Shown here in pieces: positions 35,547 to 45,315 of a DNA stretch of 64,000 nucleotides. The first letter of the stretch is position 1. The number at the start of each line of letters is the position of its first letter. The stretch comes from Chlamydomonas sphaeroides (taxonomy: Eukaryota > Chlorophyta > Chlorophyceae > Chlamydomonadales > Chlamydomonadaceae), in NCBI GenBank assembly GCA_001662425.1, contig BDDC01000016.1:89374-153373 (forward strand), in the 5' to 3' direction. The position numbers were made by a program, and so were the translations under genes. The notes below the pieces were generated by a model. The model made no database searches. It worked only from the letters and a program-made list of their open reading frames with translations, and had not been told where the DNA came from.

Positions 35547-36599
35547 GGTAGTGGGGAAGGACGATAGGGGGAGGAGGGAGGAAGGCCGCCAGGATGGAAT
35601 GGCGGTGGGCTAGGGCCGGCGGGCGGGCGCGTAGCAGCCGGCGAGTGCGCTGCGGACGTATGGGGGCGCAACTGCGTGACCCATGCAGATGGGGACCACG
35701 TGGCGTTATGGGTCGTGTGCCGGAAGAGTGAAGCGATGTGCGTTTTATTGCGCGAGGCGGGTCTCCAGCGCTGCTTGGCGCGGTTCGGTGGGCTTGCGGT
35801 GAAGCAGGCACTGCTGCGCAATTGCAAAGCAACACGCGGGATGGTGGCTCCCGCTTCGCAACAGAGCATTCAACATACCCTCTGCAGCCGCGGCAGCGCA
35901 CCGTGGACGCACGCAGCCTCGGACCGCAGCAAGTGACCCTAGGCAACCATCACCGCCTGGCTCCACCTCCTGCTGGATCACGACCCGGATGTCTCACCAC
36001 CGCACTAGCATAAACAGCCCGGCATAGGTCGGGAAAAACCCAGCAACGCAACAACCTAAGAGCAGCCTGGCCGCAAAAGCAACAGCGCCCGCTGCACTCA
36101 AGCCCACGCCATCGCCCCGCCCACAGTCCGTGCCGCCTGCATGCCAACACGCCATCACGACACCGCGCTGTCAAGCTAGCGCCCGCGCACCAAGTGTCGT
36201 GTAGCCAGCTACTCCAGCACATGCCATGCCGCGACTCCGAATCCCGCAGCACCTGGCGCAACGCTGTAGTAGGCGTTAGCCCACTGAGCAAGAGGTCTCT
36301 CAAGATGCTCCTCGGAGCCACGGGAGTAGTATATATATGGTGTGGGTACTGCCACATTCTCCCCCGCCCCGCCTGAAGGGCACGTCCCGGGCCCGCTCAC
36401 TGAGCATCCGAGGATTACCTCTTGCACCGCCTGTTACAGGGCCTGGTCCACAGCCTGCGTTCGGAAACACCGAAGACACGGGGCGCAGCTGACGAGACCA
36501 CCGCCACGTCGACACCCTCGTGGCTAACGCAACCCACGTCACTGGCTGGGCTGGCGGGCGCGTCCGACATGAGCGCATGGTGCTCGTTAGCGCGAGCGC
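35547..36599. other. MYND 3' flank and adjacent non-coding DNA
   Basis: The first 400 bases resemble 37,900-38,110 downstream of the MYND remnant (shared GGGGACCACGTGGCG and TGCAGCCGCGGCAGCGCAC), so the 3' flank was duplicated with the exons. A TATATATA run lies at about 36330. No gene is supported. Confidence 0.45.
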
Positions 36600-36760
36600 A
36601 CTCACCGCCTTGGCGGCCTCGCGATACATGTCCGATCCCCGGCCCTGCGCCACAGCCTCCGTCGCCGCCGCCGCCCGGCGCGCGGCGCGGCGGGCGCCTC
36701 AGGCCAGGCGGCCTGCCACCGTGCTCACCCGTGAGCCACCTGCACCATGTCTCTCTCTTG
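36600..36760 (-). pseudogene. Remnant of an F-box/LRR-like penultimate exon end
   Basis: On the minus strand SDMYREAAKA is followed directly by the donor GTGAGTGCGCTCG at about 36600. The intact gene at 38879-41016 reads SVVYGEAAKA followed by GTGAGAGTGCTCG. The adjoining 36640-36760 (minus) also resembles 53450-53600 (plus), sharing GGCTCACGGG, GAGCACGGTGG and a GGCGG-rich block. No intact gene surrounds either piece. Confidence 0.55.
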
Positions 36761-37059
36761 CCCTGCGCCTCAGTGCCCAGAGCGCTAGCAGCAAGACCGA
36801 TCATTGATGGCCTGGCGCCAAGCAGCATCACGGTTGACGGTATCATACCCTGAATGCCAAACATTGCACGGCAACTCACGGTGTCCAGACGATGACAGCA
36901 GCCTCAGGAGTTGAGTAAGCCAACGCTTGCAGTGTGTACTACGCCGCAATGCTACTGACCTTACGAACCCTACCCGGCCCTAGGACATGCAACGCAAGCG
37001 CACCAGGAGTCTCACGCCCCTTGCCCTCTGAGGATGATCAATACCAAGGAAATGCCAAG

Positions 37060-37207
37060 ACAGCCTGCAGCACCCACAGCGCCTCCCACGCCTCCAGGAC
37101 CACCGCAGCCGCTCCGCACCGCTGCGGCACGCCACCGCTGCCACGAGCTCACGCCCGGCCTCGTCGCCGACATCGCGGCGGCCCCCTGCCAGGGCCTGCT
37201 CCAGGGC
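37060..37207 (-). pseudogene. Orphan F-box/LRR-like terminal exon
   Basis: After a good acceptor (CTTGCGCAG) the minus strand encodes ALEQALAGGRRDVGDEAGRE, then LVAAVACRSGAERLRW, matching the separate last exon of the F-box/LRR-like genes. One base is then missing, so the expected LEAWEALWVL continues in another frame. The upstream exons of such a gene are absent; MYND-derived sequence lies there instead. Confidence 0.75.
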
Positions 37208-37344
37208 CTGCGCAAGGACAGCGACAGTGCGACACTGCAGGGCCGAGGATGCCATGTCCGAGGCCTTGGAGCTGTCGGCAGGCCCGGCCAAAGCCACTAC
37301 TACGCTTTCGGTCAGGGTACAGAGCCGCCCCTTGAGCCCTGGCG

Positions 37345-37878
37345 GGGCGGCTGCCGGCGGACGCGGTGCTGGCGGAGGTGTGGCGGCAGTACGGCAAGGA
37401 CGGCATGCATGGGCCGCAGCTGCCGTCGCCGGACAAGGCGATCGCGGCCGTGGCGGCGGCCGGCGTGCAGCTACAGCCGCTGCCATGACCTGATGGGCAA
37501 GGTGGACAGGTGCGGAGCTGTGTGTGGGGATGCGTGGGCTTGTGGGGGCCTCATGGGTTGGTCGGCCCTCATGAGCTCGCGACATGGCTCACTTCATTCC
37601 CTCCCCTCCCCTCCCGGCCGCTGCCCTGCCCTGCCGTCCGCAGCGAGCTCACGGCCCTGCGCTGCGGGCGCTGCCGGGCGGCGCTCTACTGCGGCCCCAG
37701 CTGCCAGAAGGCGCACTGGAAGGAGGGCCACAAGGTGGCGTGCGTGACGCCGAAGTTAGGCAACAGGGAAGACGGGGGGCGGGGAGAGAGGACAGCCGTC
37801 AGGCTGAACAGGAGGCTGAAGAAGAAGGCTGAACAGGAGGCTGAAGAAGAAGGCTGGCGTGCAGGAATGCAGGGCTGA
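37345..37878 (+). pseudogene. Partial, frameshifted copy of the last two MYND exons
   Basis: Segment 37345-37509 encodes LPADAVLAEVWRQYGKDGMH followed by GPQLPSPDKAIAAVAAAG, parallel to the MYND gene at about 35140-35300. Eight bases are missing near 37465 relative to the parent, so CSYSRCHDLMGKVDR continues in a different frame. The donor at 37510 and the last exon 37644-37878 are kept, with all MYND cysteines in SELTALRCGRCRAALYC and CQKAHWKEGH. The parent stop TGA is TTA here, extending the frame by about 40 charged residues (RLKKKAEQEAEEEGW). Most of the parent gene is missing. It could still be transcribed, but I see no full gene. Confidence 0.8.
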
Positions 37879-38878
37879 CCGGGGCCGGGGACTGGGGTGG
37901 GCGAGGGCGTAGCAGCAGACTAGTGGGCTGTGGACGTATGGGGACCACGTGGCGCGGCCAGTGCTGATGGGGAACACGTGGCGTGAACTGTTATGTGCTT
38001 CGTGCCTGGGGCGTGCCGGATGGGCGCTCGCACCCCGCAACAGAGCAACGCGGCGCACCTCCATATGCAGCCGCGGCAGCGCACGTTGGCCGCCATTCTC
38101 CTCATACCTTTGTTCGGACCGTGTCACAACAAGAACAACACTGCAGGATCTAGCGCTAGCCGAAAAGCACCGCCTAGCGACAACCCGGTGACCCCCATCT
38201 GGGTGGCCCACACCTCAGCCCCCGTAGCCTTGCACCCATCGGCACCCCAGCAACACCAGCAGCACAACACACGAGCAAGCGCGCCGCAAAGCACCGAGCG
38301 CCGCCGCTCCAGACCTGCTGCACGAGCGTCCACGCTGCGTTCATCGCCTTGCACCTGCTGCCTTGCAGGGGCTTAACACTTCGGCCCCCCATCCTGCCAC
38401 GCTCCTCAACCCCAACACGTCATCAAGAAGGACTGGGCTTAATCCCATCCCCATTGAACTTCGTGTCTAGCATCACTGTTCCTCAACAAACCTGTCCCAG
38501 CTGCGCATGGGTGCATGGCTTGCCCCCCAAAGAAGCCACCCAGACCAAACGCACACCATCGGTCATTATACGATCAGAGCTAGTAGTATTCGAGGGGTCT
38601 CAGGCACGCCGAATCTCCGTGCCCTCACCCCCACGGACCGGACTTTGCCGCCCGAACTGCCTCAACGGCAGGACCGCATCTCTTCACGCACGCCGCAACA
38701 AACATAACACACCTCAACAAACACAACACACCACCACAGTACTAATGCATACTCGCGCGGCAACACAACTCACCCTCAGCAATCGCCCCGCATGCCATGC
38801 CCTGCTAGCCTGCAGCCTGCAGAATCCGTTGCAGCCCGCTCTGCACCTACGCAACTCGAATGGCGCAGCCGCAGCTCG
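37879..38878. other. Intergenic region between MYND remnant and F-box/LRR-like gene 1
   Basis: The first 230 bases are the duplicated MYND 3' flank, and 38490-38685 is dispersed repeat copy B. The remainder, up to the stop codon of gene 1, has only short open frames. Confidence 0.45.
38490..38685 (+). repeat. Dispersed ~170-bp repeat, copy B
   Basis: Same ordered blocks as the other copies, from CCTGTCCCAGCTGCGCATGG to GGCAGGACCGCATCTC. It lies about 200 bases beyond the stop of F-box/LRR-like gene 1, antisense to it. Its 3' end (GGCAGGA, then GCATCTC) is shared with copy C but not with copies A or D. Confidence 0.85.
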
Positions 38879-41016
38879 TCAGCGCCCCTCCCCGGCTCGC
38901 CGGACGCGGCGGCCCGAGCGCTTGACCTGCTCCCACGGCAGCCGCAGGGCCTCCCACGCCGCCAGTGACCACTGCAGACGGGCGCGGCCGCAGTGGTCCG
39001 CCAGCGCCGCCGCCAGCTCGTCCCCGGCTGCGCCGCCGCCACCGCCTCCCGCCAGTGCCTGCTCAAGGGCCTGCGTGCAGCAGGGGCCAGGGTAGGGCCG
39101 GGGCCGTCAGGGGCGACCCACGGCGCAGGTCACAGTGCAGCGGGCGGCACGCCACCAGGACCCGAAGGCACGGACACTTCCGACAACCTTAGCCTGCCCA
39201 CTCGTTGGCAGGGGTGGCGCAGCAGCCAGCCACTGCCCTCTTGGGCGAGCACTCTCACCGCCTTGGCAGCCTCGCCGTACACGACCGATGGATCCAGTCC
39301 TGAGGGCAGCGCAGCCGCCGACCAAGCGGGACCGCCCTCCATGATGGCCGCAGCCGCCTCCTTGCTGTCCGCCCCGAGGCCCACCAGCAGGGCCCCGGCC
39401 GCCGGTAGGGCCAACATGCAGAAGGTCCCCAGCTCGGCTCCCTCGTCGCAGCCTTGCGCCCACGCGGCCACCTGCGCCGCGACCCTTTCGTGGCCGTCCG
39501 TGCTGATGCTCGACACGAGCGCCCCCACGGCCGGACCATGCAGCAGCAGGAGCCTTGGGCCGGGCGCGGGCCGGCCGACCGCGGCGGCGGGGCCCTCGGC
39601 GATGCGCAGCAGCTGCATCAACAATGTCGACTGCAGCAAGCTGCGCCGCGGCAGCGCCGGCCATGGGCCGCGAGAGATGACGGCGAACAGAGCGGGGTTG
39701 AGCCGGAGCTGCAGCTGCGGTACGCCACACGAGTCCCCCCGTGAGTCGTACCAGCGGCGGACGTAGCGGGCGTACCGGATTTCCACCTCGGCCGGCCGCA
39801 GCAGCTGCGCCAGCTCCGCCAGCCGCGCCGGCTCGCACGTCCCGGCCGCCTCCACGGCCAGGCACCCCACCGACACCTCCTGGCATCTGTCCAGCAGCCT
39901 CGCCAGTGCCCCCAGCCGCTGCTCGACGGCCGGGCGGTGAATGAAGGCGTGGTAGGCCAGCCGCGGGATGTCAAGCCGCGCCAGCCGCCGCGCCAGCAGG
40001 CCTTGCGCTAGCAGGTCGTGCGCCAGCGCGTACAGCCGATGGGCGCCGCCCAGGCCATCCAGACGGATGGCGGTCACGAACCCCAACTCCAGCACGACCT
40101 CCAGGTGCCCCCGGCAGATGGGTGAGTCGTGAAGGCGGAGCAGCTGCAGCGACGGCGGCATGGCGCAGAGGGCGGCGGCCAGCGAGTCCGAGCCGTAGAA
40201 GAGGGGCGCGTGCTTGGCATCGAGCTTTTCGTACGCCGCCAGCTCGGTCTCGGCGTCGCTGTAGCTGACATCCAGCTGCCGCAGGCCGGGCAGGTCCCGC
40301 ACCGCGCCGCGGGCCAGAGCCGCGATCGTGTGCAGGCCCTCGAAGTTGGCGTCCGCGCCAATCGTGATGCGCTGCAGTGCGCTGTGGCCGCCCAGGGCGC
40401 GCAGGCCGGGCGTGAAGGCCGCGTTGGGCAGGCTGAGGCTCTGTAGCCGCGGCAGCTCTGCCAGCGCCTCGAAGATGCACATGGGCGTCTGGTACGTTCT
40501 GCCGAGATATCCGGCCAGGGTAACGTCGGTGAGGTTGGGCAGCTGCCGCAGGGTTGACGCCACGCCGGCAGCGGTGGCCGCGAGGGCGTCGCTGCGGTCG
40601 GCGGAGCCGTTCTGGGGGTCCTGGAACGCGAGGCAGTCGATGCGCAGCGATGTAATACGCTGCAGCTCCTCGGGAGAGGCGCCTTGTAGGGGCAGCGCCA
40701 GGTGCGCGGGGTCCAGGTCCGCCCAGAGGTCTATGCCCAGGCTGGTGACGTTGGGCCACCGCGAGTAGGGCAGGGGGTGCCGGTTCTCAACCAGGTCCAC
40801 GTGCTTGTGTTTCACGCGTATGATAAGGTGCTTTAGGTTGGCGTCGACGTCATCGCGGAGCGCCTTGCACGCGAGGCGCACGCTGGCGATGTCGTGTCGC
40901 GCACTCAGGATGTCCCAGCCTCGCTGTTCGAGAAGGACGTGCCACACATAACCGGGAACGCAAAATTGCGCCGAAGAGGAGCCCTTCGAGCAGGAGCCCT
41001 TCCGCATCCGCCGCAT
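38879..41016 (-). CDS. F-box/LRR-like protein, family member 1 (649 residues)
   Basis: Exon 1 (39259-41016) encodes 586 residues and exon 2 (38879-39070) encodes 63, joined in phase 0. The N-terminal F-box-like region is degenerate: YVWHVLLEQRGWD, then SVRLACKALRDDVDANLKHL. It is followed by irregular leucine-rich repeats such as LRQLPNLTDVTLAGYLG, LAELPRLQSLSLPNAAF and LPGLRQLDVSYSD, characteristic of ribonuclease-inhibitor-like LRR proteins. In F-box/LRR proteins such a combination recruits substrates to SCF ubiquitin ligases; that role is inferred. The separate last exon encodes ALEQALAGG, ELAAALADHCGRARLQWSLA and WEALRLP, a module shared by all family members. The donor after GEAAKA was chosen because the same boundary recurs in the family. 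Member 1 is the most diverged intact copy. Confidence 0.8.
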
Positions 41017-42040
41017 TGTGCAAGGATGTTTTCAACACAAGGCAGAGCCACTCGTGTAGAGGGCTGCCCCACTCATGCAATCTGTGTCAAGCTGTCGTGT
41101 GCACTTGCGCTCTTTCATACGCTGTGCTCACGCTTAACGCTGCGTGCATGTATGAGGGTATGATGGCTGTTGGCGTCTGCGGTCCTGTCGCACGCGTGAA
41201 GTTCATGCCCCCGCTTCATCCCCGCATCCCCAACCAGGCCCAATCCGCAAGACGGCGCGTTGCCCGCTGTGCATACACAAGTGCGTGACCCACGCGTTTT
41301 CATCTCGTCGCCGCTTGTACAGCGTGTCGCGTGCCGTCTCCCCGTGCCCTTCAGTATCCCGCTCCTGCATCACGAGGTCTACCCCCTACTCTCCTGACCT
41401 GCTCTTTCTTTCTGCACCTCACGTTGCAACAGCATGCCCGGAGGACTCAGACCTTCAGTAATCAAACCTCCCCAGCTGCGCATGGGTGCATGGCTCGCCC
41501 CAAAAAGAGGCCACCCAGACCAGATGCAAAAAGTGGGTCATTATGCGGTTGTCGCCGGGGTATTTGAGGGGTCTCGGGCACACCGACAACCGTGCCCTCT
41601 CCCCAAGGGCCGGACCTAGCCGCCCGGACTGCCTGAAACGGCAGGAATGCACATCTCAAGACACGCCGTTCACAAGCCGTTCAGTAATCAAACAATACAA
41701 AACATTGTCTTGCCGAGGCACTTCGACAGTACACTGCAAGCCCCGCCACTCTGCTGCAGGTCGAGCCTTCGCCGGGCAGGAGCAATAAGACTGCTCACCA
41801 ACGACCCGGCGCCAAGCATCCTTACCACAACCGCCAAGGACTTCACCTGCCAACGGCAACAAGGCCATGCACGGCACTGACATGAGACTAGGCCAGCATT
41901 TGCAATTGCACTGTGCTATGACACAACGCCCATCACCTCAGCACCCTGACCCTGCTCTGCAACAATGTGTGTGCAACGCTACGTTTCTCGTGCCCCCTGC
42001 CCCCCATGCAGCGCCAGGCGGCCTACCCCCTGCCCCCGCA
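41017..42040. other. Intergenic region between F-box/LRR-like gene 1 and decayed copy 2
   Basis: Holds the gene 1 promoter (no clear TATA box), dispersed repeat copy C at 41465-41667, and the 3' flank of copy 2. No coding exon is supported. Confidence 0.45.
41465..41667 (+). repeat. Dispersed ~170-bp repeat, copy C
   Basis: Runs from CCTCCCCAGCTGCGCATGGG to GGCAGGAATGCACATCTC, with the same internal blocks as copies A, B and D. It lies about 375 bases beyond the stop of decayed copy 2 and antisense to it. CAGTAATCAAAC precedes it and recurs just after it near 41683. Confidence 0.85.
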
Positions 42041-44266
42041 TCACATGCCCGGCAGCACCCACAGCGCCTCCCACGCCTCCAGCGCCCACAGCGCCTCCCA
42101 CGCCTCCAGCACCCACAGCGCCTCCCACGTCTCCAGCGCCCATGGCAGACGGGCGCGGCCGCACTGGCCCGCCAGCGCCGCCGCCAGCTCGCCCCCGGCC
42201 CCCGGCCGCGCCGCCGCCGCCGCCTCCCGCCAGAGCCTGCTCCAGGACCTGCCCCAGGACGGGTGCAGCGCCAAGGGGCCGGGACGCGGGGGCAGCTATC
42301 AGGCGCCAGCCGGAGCACACGACCATGCTACCGGTTTGTTTCCCGGGGCTAGGGCCGGTCGACTAGCAGCACAGAGCCCGAGCACCTACGCCATGCTCTG
42401 GGCCAGGTGGCTGGTCCGCCCCTTGGCCCGGCTCCCACCACGCACGCGGCCTTGGCCAGGATGTCGCCGACCGAGGAGTCCGGGTAGCGGTTGCGCACGG
42501 GCGGCGGGCCGCGCACCTCCACCGCCGACCAGCCCTGGCCCGCCGCGGCGCCAACCGCCCGCGTTGCGCCGGCCTCGACCAGCGCCGCAGCTGCTGCCCT
42601 CCTGTTCCTCGCCACGCGCAGCAGCAGCGCCCCCGCCGCCGGCAGCGCGTGGAGGCGGCTGCTGTCGAACGCAGCCCGCTCGTCCTCGGCGCGGGCCCAT
42701 ACGCACACCCGCTGGCGCCAGGTGCTGGGGTCCACGTCGGGGGCCCCACACGAGCGCCGCCACGGCCGGGCCGTGCAGGACGACCAGCGCGGGGGAGACG
42801 TCGCGCCGGGCGCGGCGGCGGTTGGCGGCGGCCTGGCGACCGGCCACGCGAAGCAGCTGCCGCAGCACCGCGGCCTGCAGCGCGCTGTGCGGCGGCAGCG
42901 GCGCTGGCGGACCGCGAGCGCCGGCGGCAGCGGCAAACAGCGCGGGGTCGAGCTCCAGCTGAAGGTGCTGGCGTGTGGGCACAGTACTGGAACCTCCAGC
43001 TCGGCCGGTCGCCGTCGCAGCACCAGCTCCACCACGCGCGCCGGCTGGCACGTGCCCTTCGCGTACACCTCCACCTCGCTCATCTCCGCCTCCGGGCAGC
43101 GCCGCAGCGGCTCCTGAAGCGCCGCCAGCCGTTGCTCCGCGACCGCGCCCTGCGGCTCGCGGGCGTCGGCCGGGTTCGGCAGGTCCACGATGTCAAAGTG
43201 CAAATTCAAGTCGTCCAGCCCCGCCAGCCGCGGCGCGAGCGGGCCGTGCGTCAGTAGGTCCTGCGCCAGCGACCCCAGCCCGTGCCCCCTCGCGCGGAGG
43301 CCGCTGCCGATGGTGGTCACGACGTCCCTGTCCAGCCGCAGCTCCAGGTCGCTGCTGCTGCATGGGTGCGGCCGGCAGAGGGTCAGCAGCTGCAGCGACG
43401 GCGGCATGCCGCGGAGCACGGCCGACAGGGACGCCGGCGCCTCGTACAGGGCTGTGTCGACATTGTCGGTGCCCCAGTACGAGCCGTCCAGGCTGAAGCT
43501 GACGTCCAGCTCCTGAAGGCGCGGCAGGGTCCGAACCGCACCGGCGGCCAGCGGGGGTCCGGCGAGGCCGTCAGCCTCTTCACTGCCGGGGAGTATCGTG
43601 ATGCGCTGAAGGGCGAGGTGGCCGCGAAGGGCGCGCAGATTCGCGGTGCAGGCCGTGTTGGGGAGGGTGAGGCTCTCCAGCTGGGGTAGGCCGGCCAGGG
43701 CCTTGAAGATGCAGTACGTCGGCCCATATGCCGTGCCGAGGTCTCCACTGATGGTGACGGCGGTGAGGCTCGGCAGCTGCCGTACGACAGACGCGACGGC
43801 ATGGCTGGCCGCCTCCACGACGACGTCGCCCTCCTCGGCGCCCTTGTCTTCGAAGTCTTGCGGCAGGCCAACGCACAGCGACGTGATGCGCTGCAGCATC
43901 TTGGACGCCAGTTAGGGGTATCGCCAGGAGCTCAGATGCACGGCCGGGGGAGGGGGACAGCGCCAAGTGGGTGACTCGGGGCCAGCGTGACCTTGGCAGG
44001 CGGTGGTCCTCCCCGGCCATGATGACTTGCTTCACGTCCACCGTTATGTTCAATTTTGCAAGGTTAGCGTCGATGCCATTGCGAAGCGCCTTGCACGCGA
44101 GGCGCGCAGCAGCGATGGTCGCTCGGTCCTCGCCGTTGCTACTCAGCTCTGGAAGATTATGCTCCCATAGTTCATTGGGTAGAGCGTTGAGCAGAGAATT
44201 GCAGATATCGCCTTGCTGCATCCCCGCGCTGTCGCTCCTGCTCTTGATATGCCGGGGCCGTGACAT
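42041..44266 (-). pseudogene. Decayed F-box/LRR-like gene, family member 2
   Basis: The N terminus is intact: MSRPRHIKSRSDSAGMQQG at 44266, then LLNALPNELWEHNLPEL and AARLACKALRNGIDANLAKL. One base is missing near 43905, moving LQRITSLCVGLP to another frame. Near 42980 the frame shifts again, so that QHLQLELDPALFAAAAG and LPPHSALQAAVLRQLLRVA lie off-frame, and it shifts back near 42760 before DVDPSTWRQRV. The terminal exon (42041-42248) begins VLEQALAGG but shifts in a G/C-rich run before ELAAALAGQCGRARLPWALE. At least four frame breaks in conserved blocks argue for a pseudogene. Errors in GC-rich sequence could account for some of them. The conserved exon border is near 42442. Confidence 0.75.
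42055..42140. repeat. 27-bp triplication inside a terminal exon
   Basis: Three copies of a 27-bp unit (CCTCCAGCGCCCACAGCGCC plus TCCCACG) on the plus strand. On the minus strand each unit adds nine residues, giving LETWEALWV, LEAWEALWA and LEAWEALWV. The other family members have a single unit. Confidence 0.9.
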
Positions 44267-45315
44267 CTCAAGGGTGTTCACAACATGCGCATTGTGCCTT
44301 CGACATAGCATCGGCCAGGGGCGCAAGCCGCAAGGCACGGTCGCGCCATCTCTCGTCCGACAGCTGCGGGCCAGCAGGCGGATTTCGTCCAACAGCCGGA
44401 GCAAGGGCTCTTCACGCCCTCTTGGTGCAAGGCTTGCATACGCTTGCAACCAGTATATATCAATGCCCCTCGACGATCCGGGGACCCGCGCACGCCCGCG
44501 TGTGTCACGGCCGTCCAAGGTTTGCCGTAATCGCTCGTCGCAGTTCGCGTCAGGGGTCTCCCCAGCCTCGAACACATTCAAAGCTGTCATGTGAAACAAT
44601 CGGCAATATGGACAGGGCTCATTGGGGCCTTCCTCGTTCGTCGGCAAACTTACAACACCTGGGTCCGCAAACCAGCGTGTCTGCCTGGCTGCCTGACTTC
44701 CACGCTGGTTCTTCATTGCAATGCCTCCCCGCCACCCCCAACCCCCGAGGTCCAAGCACACCCGCAGCCGCTGGCGGACGCAGCCTGCCGCAGCGCACCC
44801 TCGTATCTTGCTGGGATCCTGTCGTTACGCCGACGATGCAACTCGATATCCTTCATCAATTCTATCGACCAAGATACCGGTGCGAGGGCTGGCCGCGGCG
44901 CGCCGTCCCTCCACCAGCTGCCGCAGCCGGTGACATGCTTCCTGCACGCCACACCCGACAGCAGCTGCCGCCCTCGCCAGCCCGTCGGCGCGGGATCGGA
45001 GGGAGCAGCATCAGCAGCCCCACAGCCGCAACCCAGCAGCGCCAAGCTGCGGCAACGTACCGCCCGGCACCTGCCCCCGCCCCGGCACGCCATCCGCCAT
45101 GCCCGCACCCCACCCGCTGCTGCATATGACACCGCTAACCCAGTCCTCACCGGCGCTCCAGCATTGGCACCCGCGCCAGCCCTGAGCCGCCCACCCACTG
45201 CTGCATCACGCCGCCACCCCAACCCACGCACTCGCGCCAGCCCACCGCCGCCATGCGAACCCGGGCCCCGCTGCGCGAGCCGCGTCCGCCTGCCGCCAGC
45301 CGCAGCGCGGCGCGC
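44267..45315. other. Intergenic region between copy 2 and cactin
   Basis: An open frame continues upstream from 44266 to 44761 but has no family similarity and crosses a TATA-like site, so I treat it as non-coding leader. From about 44750 to 45315 the sequence is C-rich and repetitive, forming the cactin 3' flank. Confidence 0.45.
44454..44460 (-). promoter_or_regulatory. Candidate TATA box of decayed F-box/LRR-like copy 2
   Basis: ATATATA on the minus strand, 188 bases upstream of the family start codon at 44266. It supports that start over the longer open frame beginning at 44761. Confidence 0.4.

Noticed and set aside
41465..41667. Dispersed repeat as a conserved small protein (MGAWLAP frame)
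   Set aside because: The frame breaks in copies A and D, and the differences do not favour third codon positions.
44267..44761. N-terminal extension of F-box/LRR-like copy 2
   Set aside because: No similarity to the other members, whose proteins begin at the MSR motif. It also spans a TATA-like site at 44454-44460.
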